From JASLBX01 sp036374175 (GTDB taxonomy: Bacteria > Actinomycetota > Actinomycetes > Jiangellales > Jiangellaceae): a DNA stretch of 45,690 nt. The notes beneath the pieces were generated by a model. It was given only the letters and a program-made list of their open reading frames with translations, was not told where the DNA came from and did no database searches. The number at the start of each line of letters is the position of its first letter. Position 1 is the first letter of the stretch. This document shows positions 23,770-31,616 of the stretch, one piece after another. Where the stretch lies: positions 1 through 45,690 of the forward strand of contig DASUUH010000058.1 of the NCBI GenBank assembly GCA_036374175.1, written 5' to 3'. The position numbers and the translations under genes were made by a program.

Positions 23770-26282
23770 TCCCAGGACCCTGGATGAAGGAAACCCGCTT
23801 CGTGACGAACCTCGACACCGACCTGCCCCTGCCTCCCCAGGCGTCTCAGCGCGTGCACGACCTGCTCGCCGAGATGACGCTCGAGGAGAAACTCGCCCAA
23901 CTGGTGGGCTACTGGGTGGACCAAAGCCCCCCACCGGCCAGCCGGCGCCAGGACGACGCAGGGAACGTCGCGCCGCTGCAGGCCGAGATGTTGGCCGGCG
24001 ACGTTGCCCCGCTCCAGAGTGAGATGACTGCCACGGCGTCGACCTCTCTCGACGAGGCGACCCGGCACGGCATCGGCCACCTGACCCGGGTCTACGGAAC
24101 CCATCCGGTCGATCCGGCCAAGCGCGCGGAGTGGTTGTGGCAACAGCAGCGCCGGCTGCGCGCAGAGACCCGCCTCGGTATCCCGGCGCTGGTCCACGAG
24201 GAGTGCCTGACCGGGCTGGCCGCGTGGCAGGCCGCTACTTTCCCGACGCCGCTCGCCTGGGGCGCGTCGTTCGACCCGGACCTCGTGCAGGAGATGGGCG
24301 AGGCCATCGGCTCGTCGATGCGCGCGCTCGGCATCCACCAAGGGCTGGCGCCGGTGCTCGACGTGATCCGGGATCCCCGCTGGGGCCGGGTCGATGAGTG
24401 CATCGCTGAGGATCCGTACATCGTCGGCACGCTCGGCACGTCGTATGTACGCGGACTGCAGTCGGCGGGCGTGCACGCCACGCTCAAGCACTTCGTCGGC
24501 TACTCGGCGTCGCAGGCCGGGCGCAACCAGGCGCCGGTGCATGCCGGACCGCGAGAGGTCGCCGACGTGCTGCTGCCGCCGTTCGAGATGGCGCTGCTCG
24601 ACGGAAACGCCCGCTCGGTCATGCACTCCTACACCGAGATCGACGGCGTCCCCGTCGCAGTCGACGCCGGCCTGCTGACCGGCCTGCTTCGCGAGGAGTG
24701 GGGCTTTTCGGGAACGGTCGTCGCGGACTACTTCGCCGTGGCGTTCCTTACCCTCCTGCACGGGGTGGCCGCGGACCGGGGAGACGCGGCCGCCCAAGCT
24801 CTCCGCGCCGGCATCGACATCGAGTTGCCGAGCGGCGACACCTATCTCGAACCGCTGGCCGAAAAGGTGCGCTCCGGTGTCGTGGACGAGAAGCTTGTCG
24901 ACCGCTCAGTGCTGCGGGCACTGGCTCAGAAGGAAGAGCTGGGCCTGCTCGACGAGACGTTCGAGAGCGCTCCGCCGGTGACCGTCGAGCTGGACTCAGC
25001 ACGTCATCGGCAGATCGCGCGCCGGCTGGCGGAGGAATCCGTTGTGCTGCTGTCGAACGACGGCGTCCTGCCATTGGGTGGTGCCGGCCGAGCGGTGCCC
25101 CGTCGCGTCGCCGTCATAGGGCCCAACGCAGCCCGGGCCGAGGCGATGCTGGGCTGCTACTCGTTCGTCAACCACGTTCTCAGCCTCCGACCCGACGTCC
25201 CGTTCGGAATCGAGATCCCAACCGTGGTGGACGGGCTCGGGCAGGAGGTGGCGAGCGGGCAGCTCGCCGGCGCGGAAATCGTCTTCGCACCGGGCTGCGA
25301 CGTCGACGGCGACGACCGGTCCGGTTTCGCGGCCGCGTCCGAGGCGGCCCTCGAGGCCGACGTGGCTGTGGTCGTGGTCGGCGATCAGGCCGGACTGTTC
25401 GGCCGGGGCACGGTGGGGGAGGGCAACGACGTGGAGTCGCTCGAGCTGCCCGGCGTCCAGCGCGAGCTCGTCGAGACGGTACGTGCCACCGGTACGCCGA
25501 CAGTGCTCATCCTGATCACTGGACGCCCGTACGCCATCGACTGGGCGCTCGCCGGCCCGGCTGCGGTCGGCGCCGTGGTTCAGACCTTCTTCCCAGGCGA
25601 AGAGGGCGGCACCGCCATCGCGGGCGTGTTGTCCGGGCGCGTCAACCCGTCCGGACGGCTTCCCGTCACACTGCCCCGGTCGGCCGGCGCCCAGCCGTAC
25701 ACGTACCTGCACCCATCGCTCGGTGGGCCAACCGACGTCACGACCGCCGACACCAGCCCCGCCCGGGCGTTCGGATACGGGCTGTCGTACACGACGTTCA
25801 CTCATGAGGACCTCGTCGTGGACCCCGAGGTGGCCACCGGCGGCACGTTCGTAGCGTCGGTTCGGGTGACGAACATCGGCGACCGGCCCGGCTCCGACGT
25901 CGTGCAGCTGTACGGCCGCGACCCAGTCGCTTCGGTGACTCGCCTGACCGTCCAGCTGCTGGGTTATCAGCGCATTCACCTCGCGGCCGGCGAGTCCATC
26001 ATCGTCCGGTTCGAGGTGCCGACGACACGGCTTGCTTTCACCGATCGCCGCATGATCCGCATCGTCGAACCAGGCGATGTGGAGGTGTGGGTGGGCCGAT
26101 CCGCCGCCGACAACCGGAGCCGCCCGGTGGCCGAAGGCATCGCCCCCGCGGAATCGGACCCGGCCGGCTCCGTCGACGCAACCGTGGGCCCTGCGCGGGC
26201 GACCATCCGGCTCACCGGCGAGCCGTACGTGGTCACACCAGCCGACGAACGCTGGGTTCGAGTTGGTCTCGTCAGGCTCTGA
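23766..26282 (+). CDS. Glycoside hydrolase family 3 beta-glycosidase, cytoplasmic
   Basis: An 838-residue enzyme with no signal peptide. The start is the ATG that overlaps the permease stop. The N-terminal (alpha/beta)8 domain has the conserved segments FPTPLAWGASFDPDL, LAPVLDVIRDPRWGRVDE and LKHFVGYSAS. The nucleophile Asp is about residue 321 in GTVVADYFAV. The second domain has VLLSNDGVLPL and VAVIGPNA, and a GEGNDVESLELPG segment where the acid/base is expected. The C-terminal part (about 680-780) is fibronectin-III-like. A 50-residue insert with two APLQxEM repeats (about 65-88) is unusual. It would split imported beta-linked glycosides, xylosides or glucosides, inside the cell; specificity is inferred only. 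Confidence 0.93.
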   Translation: MIPGPWMKETRFVTNLDTDLPLPPQASQRVHDLLAEMTLEEKLAQLVGYWVDQSPPPASRRQDDAGNVAPLQAEMLAGDVAPLQSEMTATASTSLDEATRHGIGHLTRVYGTHPVDPAKRAEWLWQQQRRLRAETRLGIPALVHEECLTGLAAWQAATFPTPLAWGASFDPDLVQEMGEAIGSSMRALGIHQGLAPVLDVIRDPRWGRVDECIAEDPYIVGTLGTSYVRGLQSAGVHATLKHFVGYSASQAGRNQAPVHAGPREVADVLLPPFEMALLDGNARSVMHSYTEIDGVPVAVDAGLLTGLLREEWGFSGTVVADYFAVAFLTLLHGVAADRGDAAAQALRAGIDIELPSGDTYLEPLAEKVRSGVVDEKLVDRSVLRALAQKEELGLLDETFESAPPVTVELDSARHRQIARRLAEESVVLLSNDGVLPLGGAGRAVPRRVAVIGPNAARAEAMLGCYSFVNHVLSLRPDVPFGIEIPTVVDGLGQEVASGQLAGAEIVFAPGCDVDGDDRSGFAAASEAALEADVAVVVVGDQAGLFGRGTVGEGNDVESLELPGVQRELVETVRATGTPTVLILITGRPYAIDWALAGPAAVGAVVQTFFPGEEGGTAIAGVLSGRVNPSGRLPVTLPRSAGAQPYTYLHPSLGGPTDVTTADTSPARAFGYGLSYTTFTHEDLVVDPEVATGGTFVASVRVTNIGDRPGSDVVQLYGRDPVASVTRLTVQLLGYQRIHLAAGESIIVRFEVPTTRLAFTDRRMIRIVEPGDVEVWVGRSAADNRSRPVAEGIAPAESDPAGSVDATVGPARATIRLTGEPYVVTPADERWVRVGLVRL

Positions 26283-26433
26283 GAGCCGGAAGGAGCGGCA
26301 GGGGTCAAAGCGGTCTTTTGGCCACTCCAGTCACACCAGCTTCAAATTTCATGATCCTTTCGGGAAATTACTACCAGTAACCCCGCTAGTTCACGGCAGA
26401 CTGGACCCCATACCGACTCGAGGTGGGTGGGCG

Positions 26434-27519
26434 GTGTCGCGAGGATCGTTACGTGAACTCGCAAGAACGCCGGCAGTTGTGCCGGCGCAGCGGCAGGCTG
26501 AAAGGCCTGCCGATGCTGACTCTGGCGGTGGTCCAGAACGGGCTGATCCTGATCTCGAGGCCGAGGTAATTCAGCCGGTCGAATTGCCGCCAGTCACGCC
26601 GATCGACGAGCGGGCGCCCGACCTGGTGCGGCAGTACCTCCGCGAGATCGGCAGGGTGCCGTTGCTGTCGGCGATCGAGGAGGTCGAGCTTGCCAGGTCG
26701 GTCGAGGCTGGTCTGTTCGCCGAGGAACGGCTCACCAGCGAACCCGACCTCGACCCCGTGCTGCGATCCGAACTCCGTCAGATCGTGCTGCTCGGCCGCG
26801 ATTCCAAACGCAGGCTGATCGAGGCCAACCTCCGCCTGGTGGTCTCAGTGGCCAAGCGCTACGTCGGCCGAGGCCTGCCCCTGCTGGACCTGATCCAGGA
26901 GGGCAATGTCGGGCTGATCCGGGCGGTCGAGAAGTTCGACTATGCAAAGGGTTACAAGTTCTCGACTTATGCGACGTGGTGGATCCGGCAAGCGATTTCG
27001 CGTGCGCTGGCCGACCAGAGCCGAACCATCCGGATGCCGGTTCACGTCGTCGAGACGATGAACAAGATGCTGCGCGTGCAGCGGCAGCTGTCGCAACGCC
27101 TCGGCCGCGAGCCCCGGATCGTCGAACTGGCCCACGAGACCGGACTTGACGAAACGCGCGTCATCGACTTGCTCACGCTGGCGTCCGAACCGCTCAGTTT
27201 GCACACCCCGGTGGGCGAGGCGGCCGACAACGAGCTCGGCGATCTGATCGAGGACGGCGATTACGAAGCGCCGGCCGAGCTCGTCGCGCAGCTGATGCTC
27301 AAGGGGCACATCGACCGGATCCTGGCTTCGCTAGGTGAACGTGAGCAGGCAGTCGTGCGGCTGCGCTACGGGCTCGACGACGGTGAGATGCGCACGCTTG
27401 AAGAGGTGGGCCGCCAGTTCGGCGTCACGCGCGAGCGCGTCCGCCAGATCGAAGCCAAGACACTCGCCAAGCTCCGGCGTGGCCAGTTCGCCGCATCCCT
27501 GCGCGACTACCTCCGCTGA
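26434..27519 (+). CDS. RNA polymerase sigma factor, primary-like (sigma-70 group 1/2)
   Basis: A 361-residue sigma factor. GTG 26434 is preceded by GAGGTG (26420-26425). The first 60 residues are a variable, charged lead. Region 1.2 begins at about 62 (DLVRQYLREIGRVPLL). Region 2 spans about 125-195 (LIEANLRLVVSVAKRYVGRG; LLDLIQEGNVGLIRAVEKFD; KFSTYATWWIRQAI). Region 3 follows, and region 4 has the helix-turn-helix TLEEVGRQFGVTRERVRQIE (about 322-341). Size and lack of a long region 1.1 fit the SigB/HrdD group rather than the housekeeping factor, but this cannot be decided without the full genome. If the start is right, codon 6 (26449-26451) is TTA. A hairpin terminator follows. Confidence 0.93.
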   Translation: MSRGSLRELARTPAVVPAQRQAERPADADSGGGPERADPDLEAEVIQPVELPPVTPIDERAPDLVRQYLREIGRVPLLSAIEEVELARSVEAGLFAEERLTSEPDLDPVLRSELRQIVLLGRDSKRRLIEANLRLVVSVAKRYVGRGLPLLDLIQEGNVGLIRAVEKFDYAKGYKFSTYATWWIRQAISRALADQSRTIRMPVHVVETMNKMLRVQRQLSQRLGREPRIVELAHETGLDETRVIDLLTLASEPLSLHTPVGEAADNELGDLIEDGDYEAPAELVAQLMLKGHIDRILASLGEREQAVVRLRYGLDDGEMRTLEEVGRQFGVTRERVRQIEAKTLAKLRRGQFAASLRDYLR

Positions 27520-27551
27520 TCCGGTCGATCACATTTGATCCGGTCGATCAC
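27517..27551 (+). repeat. Two 16-bp direct repeats after the sigma gene
   Basis: TGATCCGGTCGATCAC occurs at 27517-27532 and 27536-27551 with 3 bases between. Each copy has a GATC-N5-GATC symmetry. The first copy includes the sigma stop codon. Confidence 0.75.
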
Positions 27552-27567
27552 GTTCAGCAGGGCTGTG

Positions 27568-27603
27568 GGTGCCGTACCATGCGCGTGCGGGTGGTACGGC
27601 ACC
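27568..27603 (+). terminator. 12-bp hairpin terminator of the sigma gene
   Basis: Arms 27568-27579 (GGTGCCGTACCA) and 27592-27603 are perfectly complementary around a 12-nt loop. Confidence 0.75.
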
Positions 27604-27651
27604 GTCCGGCCTAGTGGAGTGGCTGCGGACTGCACCATCGGACCGTGGCAT

Positions 27652-28167
27652 ATGGTGACCAGTGCTATGCCGCCGCTGTTTCGCCGTGCCGCTGCTGCAC
27701 CCGCCGGGCTGACGCTCGCGCCGGGCGAGCGCTTGCTGGCCCGTGCCGAGTCGGAGACCGGTCCGATCGCCGCTACGACGCAGAGGCTTCTGCTCCCAGC
27801 CGACGGTGGCTTCCACGCCATCGGCTGGGAGAACGTCGAGCGAGCGACCTGGAGCCGCGACGACGATCAGCTGGTGGTCATCGAGACCGCGCCGTTGGGT
27901 GCTGAGCCTCGCCGCCACCGCATCGGGTTGGGCGAGGCGTCCCAGTTCCTTGATGTCGTCCGCGAGCAGGTCCAGGCGAGCGTGGTCATCAGCCGTCACG
28001 TCCCGATCGCCGGCGAGCGCGGCCTGCGGGTAAGCGGCCGTCGCCGCCCTGGTCAGCAGCGCCTGGCCTGGGTAGTTGCGGTTGACTCCGGGATCGACCT
28101 GGAGGATCCGGCAGTGCGGGCCCGGATCGAATCTGCGGTTGCCCTCGTTCGCGCGGAGGTCGAGTAG
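27652..28167 (+). CDS. Conserved actinobacterial protein of unknown function
   Basis: A 171-residue protein from ATG 27652, or 166 residues from ATG 27667 (MPPLFRRAAA). The N-terminal half reads LAPGERLLARAESETGPIAATTQRLLLP...GWENVERATWSRDDDQLVVIE, a pattern of beta-strands around a conserved Trp-Glu-x-Val that recalls PH-like or bacterial PH (DUF1707/bPH) domains. The C-terminal third has ISRHVPIAGERGLRVSGRRRP...LAWVVAVDSGIDLEDPAVRARIESAVALVRAE. There is no signal peptide or membrane helix. Location after a sigma factor is seen in other actinomycetes, as I recall, but no role is known. The stop is 1 nt from the copA stop on the opposite strand. Confidence 0.8.
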   Translation: MVTSAMPPLFRRAAAAPAGLTLAPGERLLARAESETGPIAATTQRLLLPADGGFHAIGWENVERATWSRDDDQLVVIETAPLGAEPRRHRIGLGEASQFLDVVREQVQASVVISRHVPIAGERGLRVSGRRRPGQQRLAWVVAVDSGIDLEDPAVRARIESAVALVRAEVE

Positions 28168-28168
28168 C

Positions 28169-30430
28169 TCAGCGCGACGGCGCGCGGAACCGGCGCAGCC
28201 GGAGGCTGTTGGACACCACGAAGAACGAGCTGAACGCCATCGCCGCGCCCGCGATCATCGGGTTGAGCAGGCCGGCCGCGGCCAGCGGGAGTGCTCCCAC
28301 GTTGTACGCGAATGCCCAGAACAGGTTGCCCTTGATGGTCCGCAGGGTGCGCCGGGCCAGGCGGATCGCATCGGCGGCAACCCGCAGGTCACCGCGAACG
28401 AGGGTCAGGTCGCTCGCCTCGATCGCCACGTCGGTGCCGGTGCCGATGGCCAGGCCCAGGTCAGCCTGCGCCAGCGCGGCAGCGTCGTTGACGCCGTCGC
28501 CGACCATCGCCACGACGCGGCCGTCGGCCTGCAGCCGCTTGATGACATCGACCTTGTCGGCAGGCAAGACCTCGGCGATCACGTTCTCCGGTTCGATCGC
28601 GACTTCGCCCGCCACGGCGCGGGCGACGGTTTCGTTGTCGCCGGTGAGCAACATCGGGGTCAGTCCGAGTGAACGCAGTTCGGCGATGGCGGCCGCGCTC
28701 GTCGGCTTGACTGCGTCGGCGACGAGCAGCAGGGCCCGCGCCTGGCCGTCCCACCCGACGGCCACTGCGGTGCGTCCCGCCGACTCCGCCGTGTGGCGGG
28801 CCGCTTCGAGCTCTGGTGTGAGCGGCATCGCCCAGTCGGCGAGCAGGGCGGGACGGCCGACGACGACACCGTGGCCGTCGATGACTCCAGTGACGCCGAG
28901 ACCTTCGGCGTTCGCGAACTCCGTCGGGGCCGGTAGCTCACCGACCCGGGCGGTCGCGCCGGCGGCGATCGCCCGCGCGATCGGGTGCTCCGACGCATGC
29001 TCGAGCGCGCCGGCCAGCCGCAGGGCCTCGTCGGGGTCGGTGCCTTCGGCGGGGACGACGTCCAGCAAGGTCATCTCGCCGGTGGTCACGGTTCCCGTCT
29101 TGTCCAGGACGATCGTGTCGACCCGGCGAGTGGATTCCAGTACCTCCGGCCCCTTAATGAGGATGCCGAGCTGGGCGCCACGTCCGGTGCCGACCAACAG
29201 CGCCATCGGGGTCGCGAGCCCGAGCGCGCACGGGCAGGCGATGATCAGGACTGCGACGGCTGCCGTGAGCGCCATACCGAGGGCCGCACCTGTGCCCAAC
29301 CAGAAGCCCATCGTGGCCGCGGCCAGCACGATCACGATCGGGACGAAGACGGCGGAGATGCGGTCGGCCAGCCGCTGCACGGCAGCCTTGCCGCTCTGCG
29401 CTTCCTCGACGAGCTTCGCCATCTGGGCGAGCTGCGTGTCGGTGCCGACTCTCGTCGCTTGGACGACCAGCCGGCCGCCGGCGTTAACCGTCGCGCCGAC
29501 CACGGCTGCACCAGGCCCGACCTCCACCGGCAGCGACTCGCCGGTGATCATGCTCTGGTCTACCGCGGACGTGCCTTGTTCGATCACGCCGTCCGTGGCG
29601 ATCCGCTCACCCGGGCGGACGACGAATCGGTCCCCGACGGCCAGTTGCTCGACCGGAATTCGCTGCTCGACGCCGTCGCGCAGCACGGCCACGTCCTTGG
29701 CACCGAGTTCGAGCAGCGCCCGTAGAGCCGCGCCGGCCCGGCGCTTCGACCGAGCCTCGAAGTAGCGGCCGGCCAGGATGAACGTGGTGACTCCGGCGGC
29801 TACCTCCAAATAGATGTTGTCGGCTTCAGCAGTGCGGGTGAGGGTCAGCGAGAACGGATGCGTCATGCCCGGCTCACCTGCGGTCCCGAAGAACAACGCG
29901 TAGACCGACCAGGCGAAGGCGGCGAGTGTGCCCATCGAGATGAGAGTGTCCATGGTGGCCGTGCCGTGCTTGAGGTTCGCCCAGGTCGCCCGGTGGAACG
30001 GCAGGCCGCCCCAGACGAGTACCGGTGCCGCGAGCGCGAGCGATAGCCACTGCCAGTAGGTGAACTGGAACGCCGGCACCATCGCCATCGCGACTACCGG
30101 TGCCGCGAGTGCCGCGCTGACCAGCAGCCGGATCCGGGGTTCCCTGGTCGTGTCCGGCTCGGCTTCTTCAGCGGTGGTGGCGGTGCCGGCCGAAGGAGCG
30201 GGCAGCTCGGCGGAGTAGCCGGTCTGTTCCACGACCCCGATCAGGTCTTCGACGCTGATGTTCTCGGGGTAGCTGACGCGCGCCTTCTCCGTAGCGAAGT
30301 TGACGCTCGCGGTGACGCCCTCGACTCGATTTAGCTTCTTCTCGATCCGGGCCGCGCACGAGGCGCACGTCATGCCACCGATCTGCAAGTCGAGCTCGGT
30401 GGTGGCGGATTGGATGCGCTCAGTCGTCAT
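28169..30430 (-). CDS. copA: Copper-exporting P1B-type ATPase
   Basis: A 753-residue metal pump. One N-terminal heavy-metal domain (about 12-78) has the Cys pair C22/C25 in GGMTCASCAA. The membrane metal site CPC is at 399-401 (IIACPCALGLATP), the hallmark of Cu+ transport. The phosphorylation site is D443 in DKTGTVTTGE; TGES and MVGDGVNDAAALAQAD complete the catalytic set. It uses ATP to push Cu+ out of the cytoplasm. It is last in a three-gene operon with copZ and a His-rich membrane protein; the ATG overlaps the preceding stop by 11 nt. There is no room for a terminator because the next gene converges 1 nt away. Confidence 0.96.
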   Translation of the reverse strand: MTTERIQSATTELDLQIGGMTCASCAARIEKKLNRVEGVTASVNFATEKARVSYPENISVEDLIGVVEQTGYSAELPAPSAGTATTAEEAEPDTTREPRIRLLVSAALAAPVVAMAMVPAFQFTYWQWLSLALAAPVLVWGGLPFHRATWANLKHGTATMDTLISMGTLAAFAWSVYALFFGTAGEPGMTHPFSLTLTRTAEADNIYLEVAAGVTTFILAGRYFEARSKRRAGAALRALLELGAKDVAVLRDGVEQRIPVEQLAVGDRFVVRPGERIATDGVIEQGTSAVDQSMITGESLPVEVGPGAAVVGATVNAGGRLVVQATRVGTDTQLAQMAKLVEEAQSGKAAVQRLADRISAVFVPIVIVLAAATMGFWLGTGAALGMALTAAVAVLIIACPCALGLATPMALLVGTGRGAQLGILIKGPEVLESTRRVDTIVLDKTGTVTTGEMTLLDVVPAEGTDPDEALRLAGALEHASEHPIARAIAAGATARVGELPAPTEFANAEGLGVTGVIDGHGVVVGRPALLADWAMPLTPELEAARHTAESAGRTAVAVGWDGQARALLLVADAVKPTSAAAIAELRSLGLTPMLLTGDNETVARAVAGEVAIEPENVIAEVLPADKVDVIKRLQADGRVVAMVGDGVNDAAALAQADLGLAIGTGTDVAIEASDLTLVRGDLRVAADAIRLARRTLRTIKGNLFWAFAYNVGALPLAAAGLLNPMIAGAAMAFSSFFVVSNSLRLRRFRAPSR

Positions 30431-31343
30431 GCGAGGTCTCCACAGTGAACTCTGCCCTGTGCACTGTGCCTTCGTGTTGGAATTCGAGGTAGAGCCGGTA
30501 GCCGCCTTCAGACGGGACTTCGGTCACGAAGCTCACCGCAGGACCTGGCGGTGTAGACGGATCGTCCGGGTCGCCCTCGGGGTGGACGTGTAGGTAGGCG
30601 AGGTCTCGCTCGCGCAGTGCTACCAGGTGACCGTACGCGCCGAGGTACGGCTGCAGGTCGGTGACCGGCTCGCCGTCGCGGCTGACCGTCAGGGTGACCG
30701 GGCTAGCCGTCCCGGGTGTCAGATCGCCGCCGAGCTCCACCGTGTACCCGTCGACATCGGCGATGTGCGTCGGTGCCGGCAGCGGTTGGGGCTCGAACTC
30801 GCCTGCCACCAGCAGGTCCGTGCCAAGGGTCAGGCCGTCGTCGCTCCCCGCAGGCGTGAAGTCGGCGAACGCCCGATAGGCACCGGCCTTGGCCAGCGTC
30901 AACGGAATGGACCAGGTCCCGTCGGCGGACAGCTCCGGGTGGACGTGCTGGTAGTCCGACAGGTCACGGTTGACGACGATCAGGTGCAGATCGGCGTTGT
31001 GTTCGGTGGCGAAGTTCGTGACGGCTGCACCGTCCGGGCCGACGATGCGGAACTCGAAGAGGTCCTCGAGTCCGGCATCGGCCGGGTACGTCAGCGGCTC
31101 GAAGGTGTAGCCGTCCGCCGCCACCTGCAGCCCGCCCGGTTCGCTGGCCGGGCCGGTCTCGTGGTCGACTTCGGCGTGACCGCCGTCACCGGCCTCCGCG
31201 GCGTGCGCGTCGTTGTCGGCTACGTGCGCTGACCTCGCGGCCGCCTCGCCGTCGATACCCGACGACCGCCCCACGAAGAAGGCGACACCGAGTACGACGA
31301 GCAGGACGGCCGCGAACGACGCAAGCTTGGCCAGGACCCTCAC
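30420..31343 (-). CDS. Membrane-anchored His-rich protein of the copper operon
   Basis: A 307-residue protein of unknown function. It starts at GTG 31343, 3 nt after the copZ stop. Residues 6-24 are one membrane helix with no cleavage motif or lipobox, so the rest is probably outside. A His/Asp/Glu-rich segment follows (37-61: SAHVADNDAHAAEAGDGGH). Two beta-rich domains then each carry the same pattern: L-H-L-I-V-V-x-R-D-L-S-D-Y-x-HVHPE (119-137) and G-H-L-V-A-L-R-E-R-D-L-A-Y-L-HVHPE (238-256). The repeated His clusters look like metal sites. Placed between the copper chaperone and the pump, it may bind copper at the cell surface. Proteins like this recur in actinobacterial copper loci; none of this proves function. 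Confidence 0.8.
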   Translation of the reverse strand: MRVLAKLASFAAVLLVVLGVAFFVGRSSGIDGEAAARSAHVADNDAHAAEAGDGGHAEVDHETGPASEPGGLQVAADGYTFEPLTYPADAGLEDLFEFRIVGPDGAAVTNFATEHNADLHLIVVNRDLSDYQHVHPELSADGTWSIPLTLAKAGAYRAFADFTPAGSDDGLTLGTDLLVAGEFEPQPLPAPTHIADVDGYTVELGGDLTPGTASPVTLTVSRDGEPVTDLQPYLGAYGHLVALRERDLAYLHVHPEGDPDDPSTPPGPAVSFVTEVPSEGGYRLYLEFQHEGTVHRAEFTVETSHDD

Positions 31344-31346
31344 AGG

Positions 31347-31553
31347 TCAGCCGACGAGCTCGTAGCCGGCCTCCTCGACGGCGGCGCGCACGGCGTCGTC
31401 ATCGAGCGGCTGCTCGGCGGTGACGGTGACCTTGCCGGTCTGGAGCTCGACCGAGACGTCGGAGACGCCGGCAAGCTGACCGATCTCGGAGCTGACTGCG
31501 CTGACGCAGTGCCCGCACGTCATGCCCTGGACCTGGTAGGTGCTCGTTGCCAT
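31347..31553 (-). CDS. copZ: Copper chaperone CopZ (heavy-metal-associated domain)
   Basis: A 68-residue single HMA domain. The metal motif GMTCGHC has Cys 13 and 16. The start ATG 31553 is set by a strong AAAGGAG just upstream on the minus strand; a longer frame exists but lacks an RBS. It carries Cu+ in the cytoplasm and hands it to CopA or to a CsoR-type sensor. It is first in the operon, directly below a CsoR-like operator. Confidence 0.95.
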   Translation of the reverse strand: MATSTYQVQGMTCGHCVSAVSSEIGQLAGVSDVSVELQTGKVTVTAEQPLDDDAVRAAVEEAGYELVG

Positions 31554-31592
31554 GAGGTCTCCTTTATCGACTCGATCAGGTTCGGCAGGAGC

Positions 31593-31616
31593 ATACACTA
31601 TACCCCCCTAGTGTAT
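31593..31616 (-). promoter_or_regulatory. CsoR-like copper operator and promoter of copZ
   Basis: Arms ATACACTA (31593-31600) and TAGTGTAT (31609-31616) flank a run of C. The core TATACCCCCCTAG matches the TACCCC-rich pseudo-palindromes bound by CsoR copper sensors. On the minus strand a -10 TATAGT (31602-31597) lies inside the site, so a bound repressor would block transcription. The acyltransferase stop codon is in the site too. No csoR gene is in the window. Confidence 0.65.

Noticed and set aside
26355..26400. ECF-type promoter (GGGAAA ... GTT) before the sigma gene
   Set aside because: The spacing between the two elements is about 21 nt and the match is partial, outside the usual range.
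26283..26433. Terminator or riboswitch between the GH3 and sigma genes
   Set aside because: The stretch is AT-richer than its surroundings, but I found no stable hairpin and no known riboswitch pattern.
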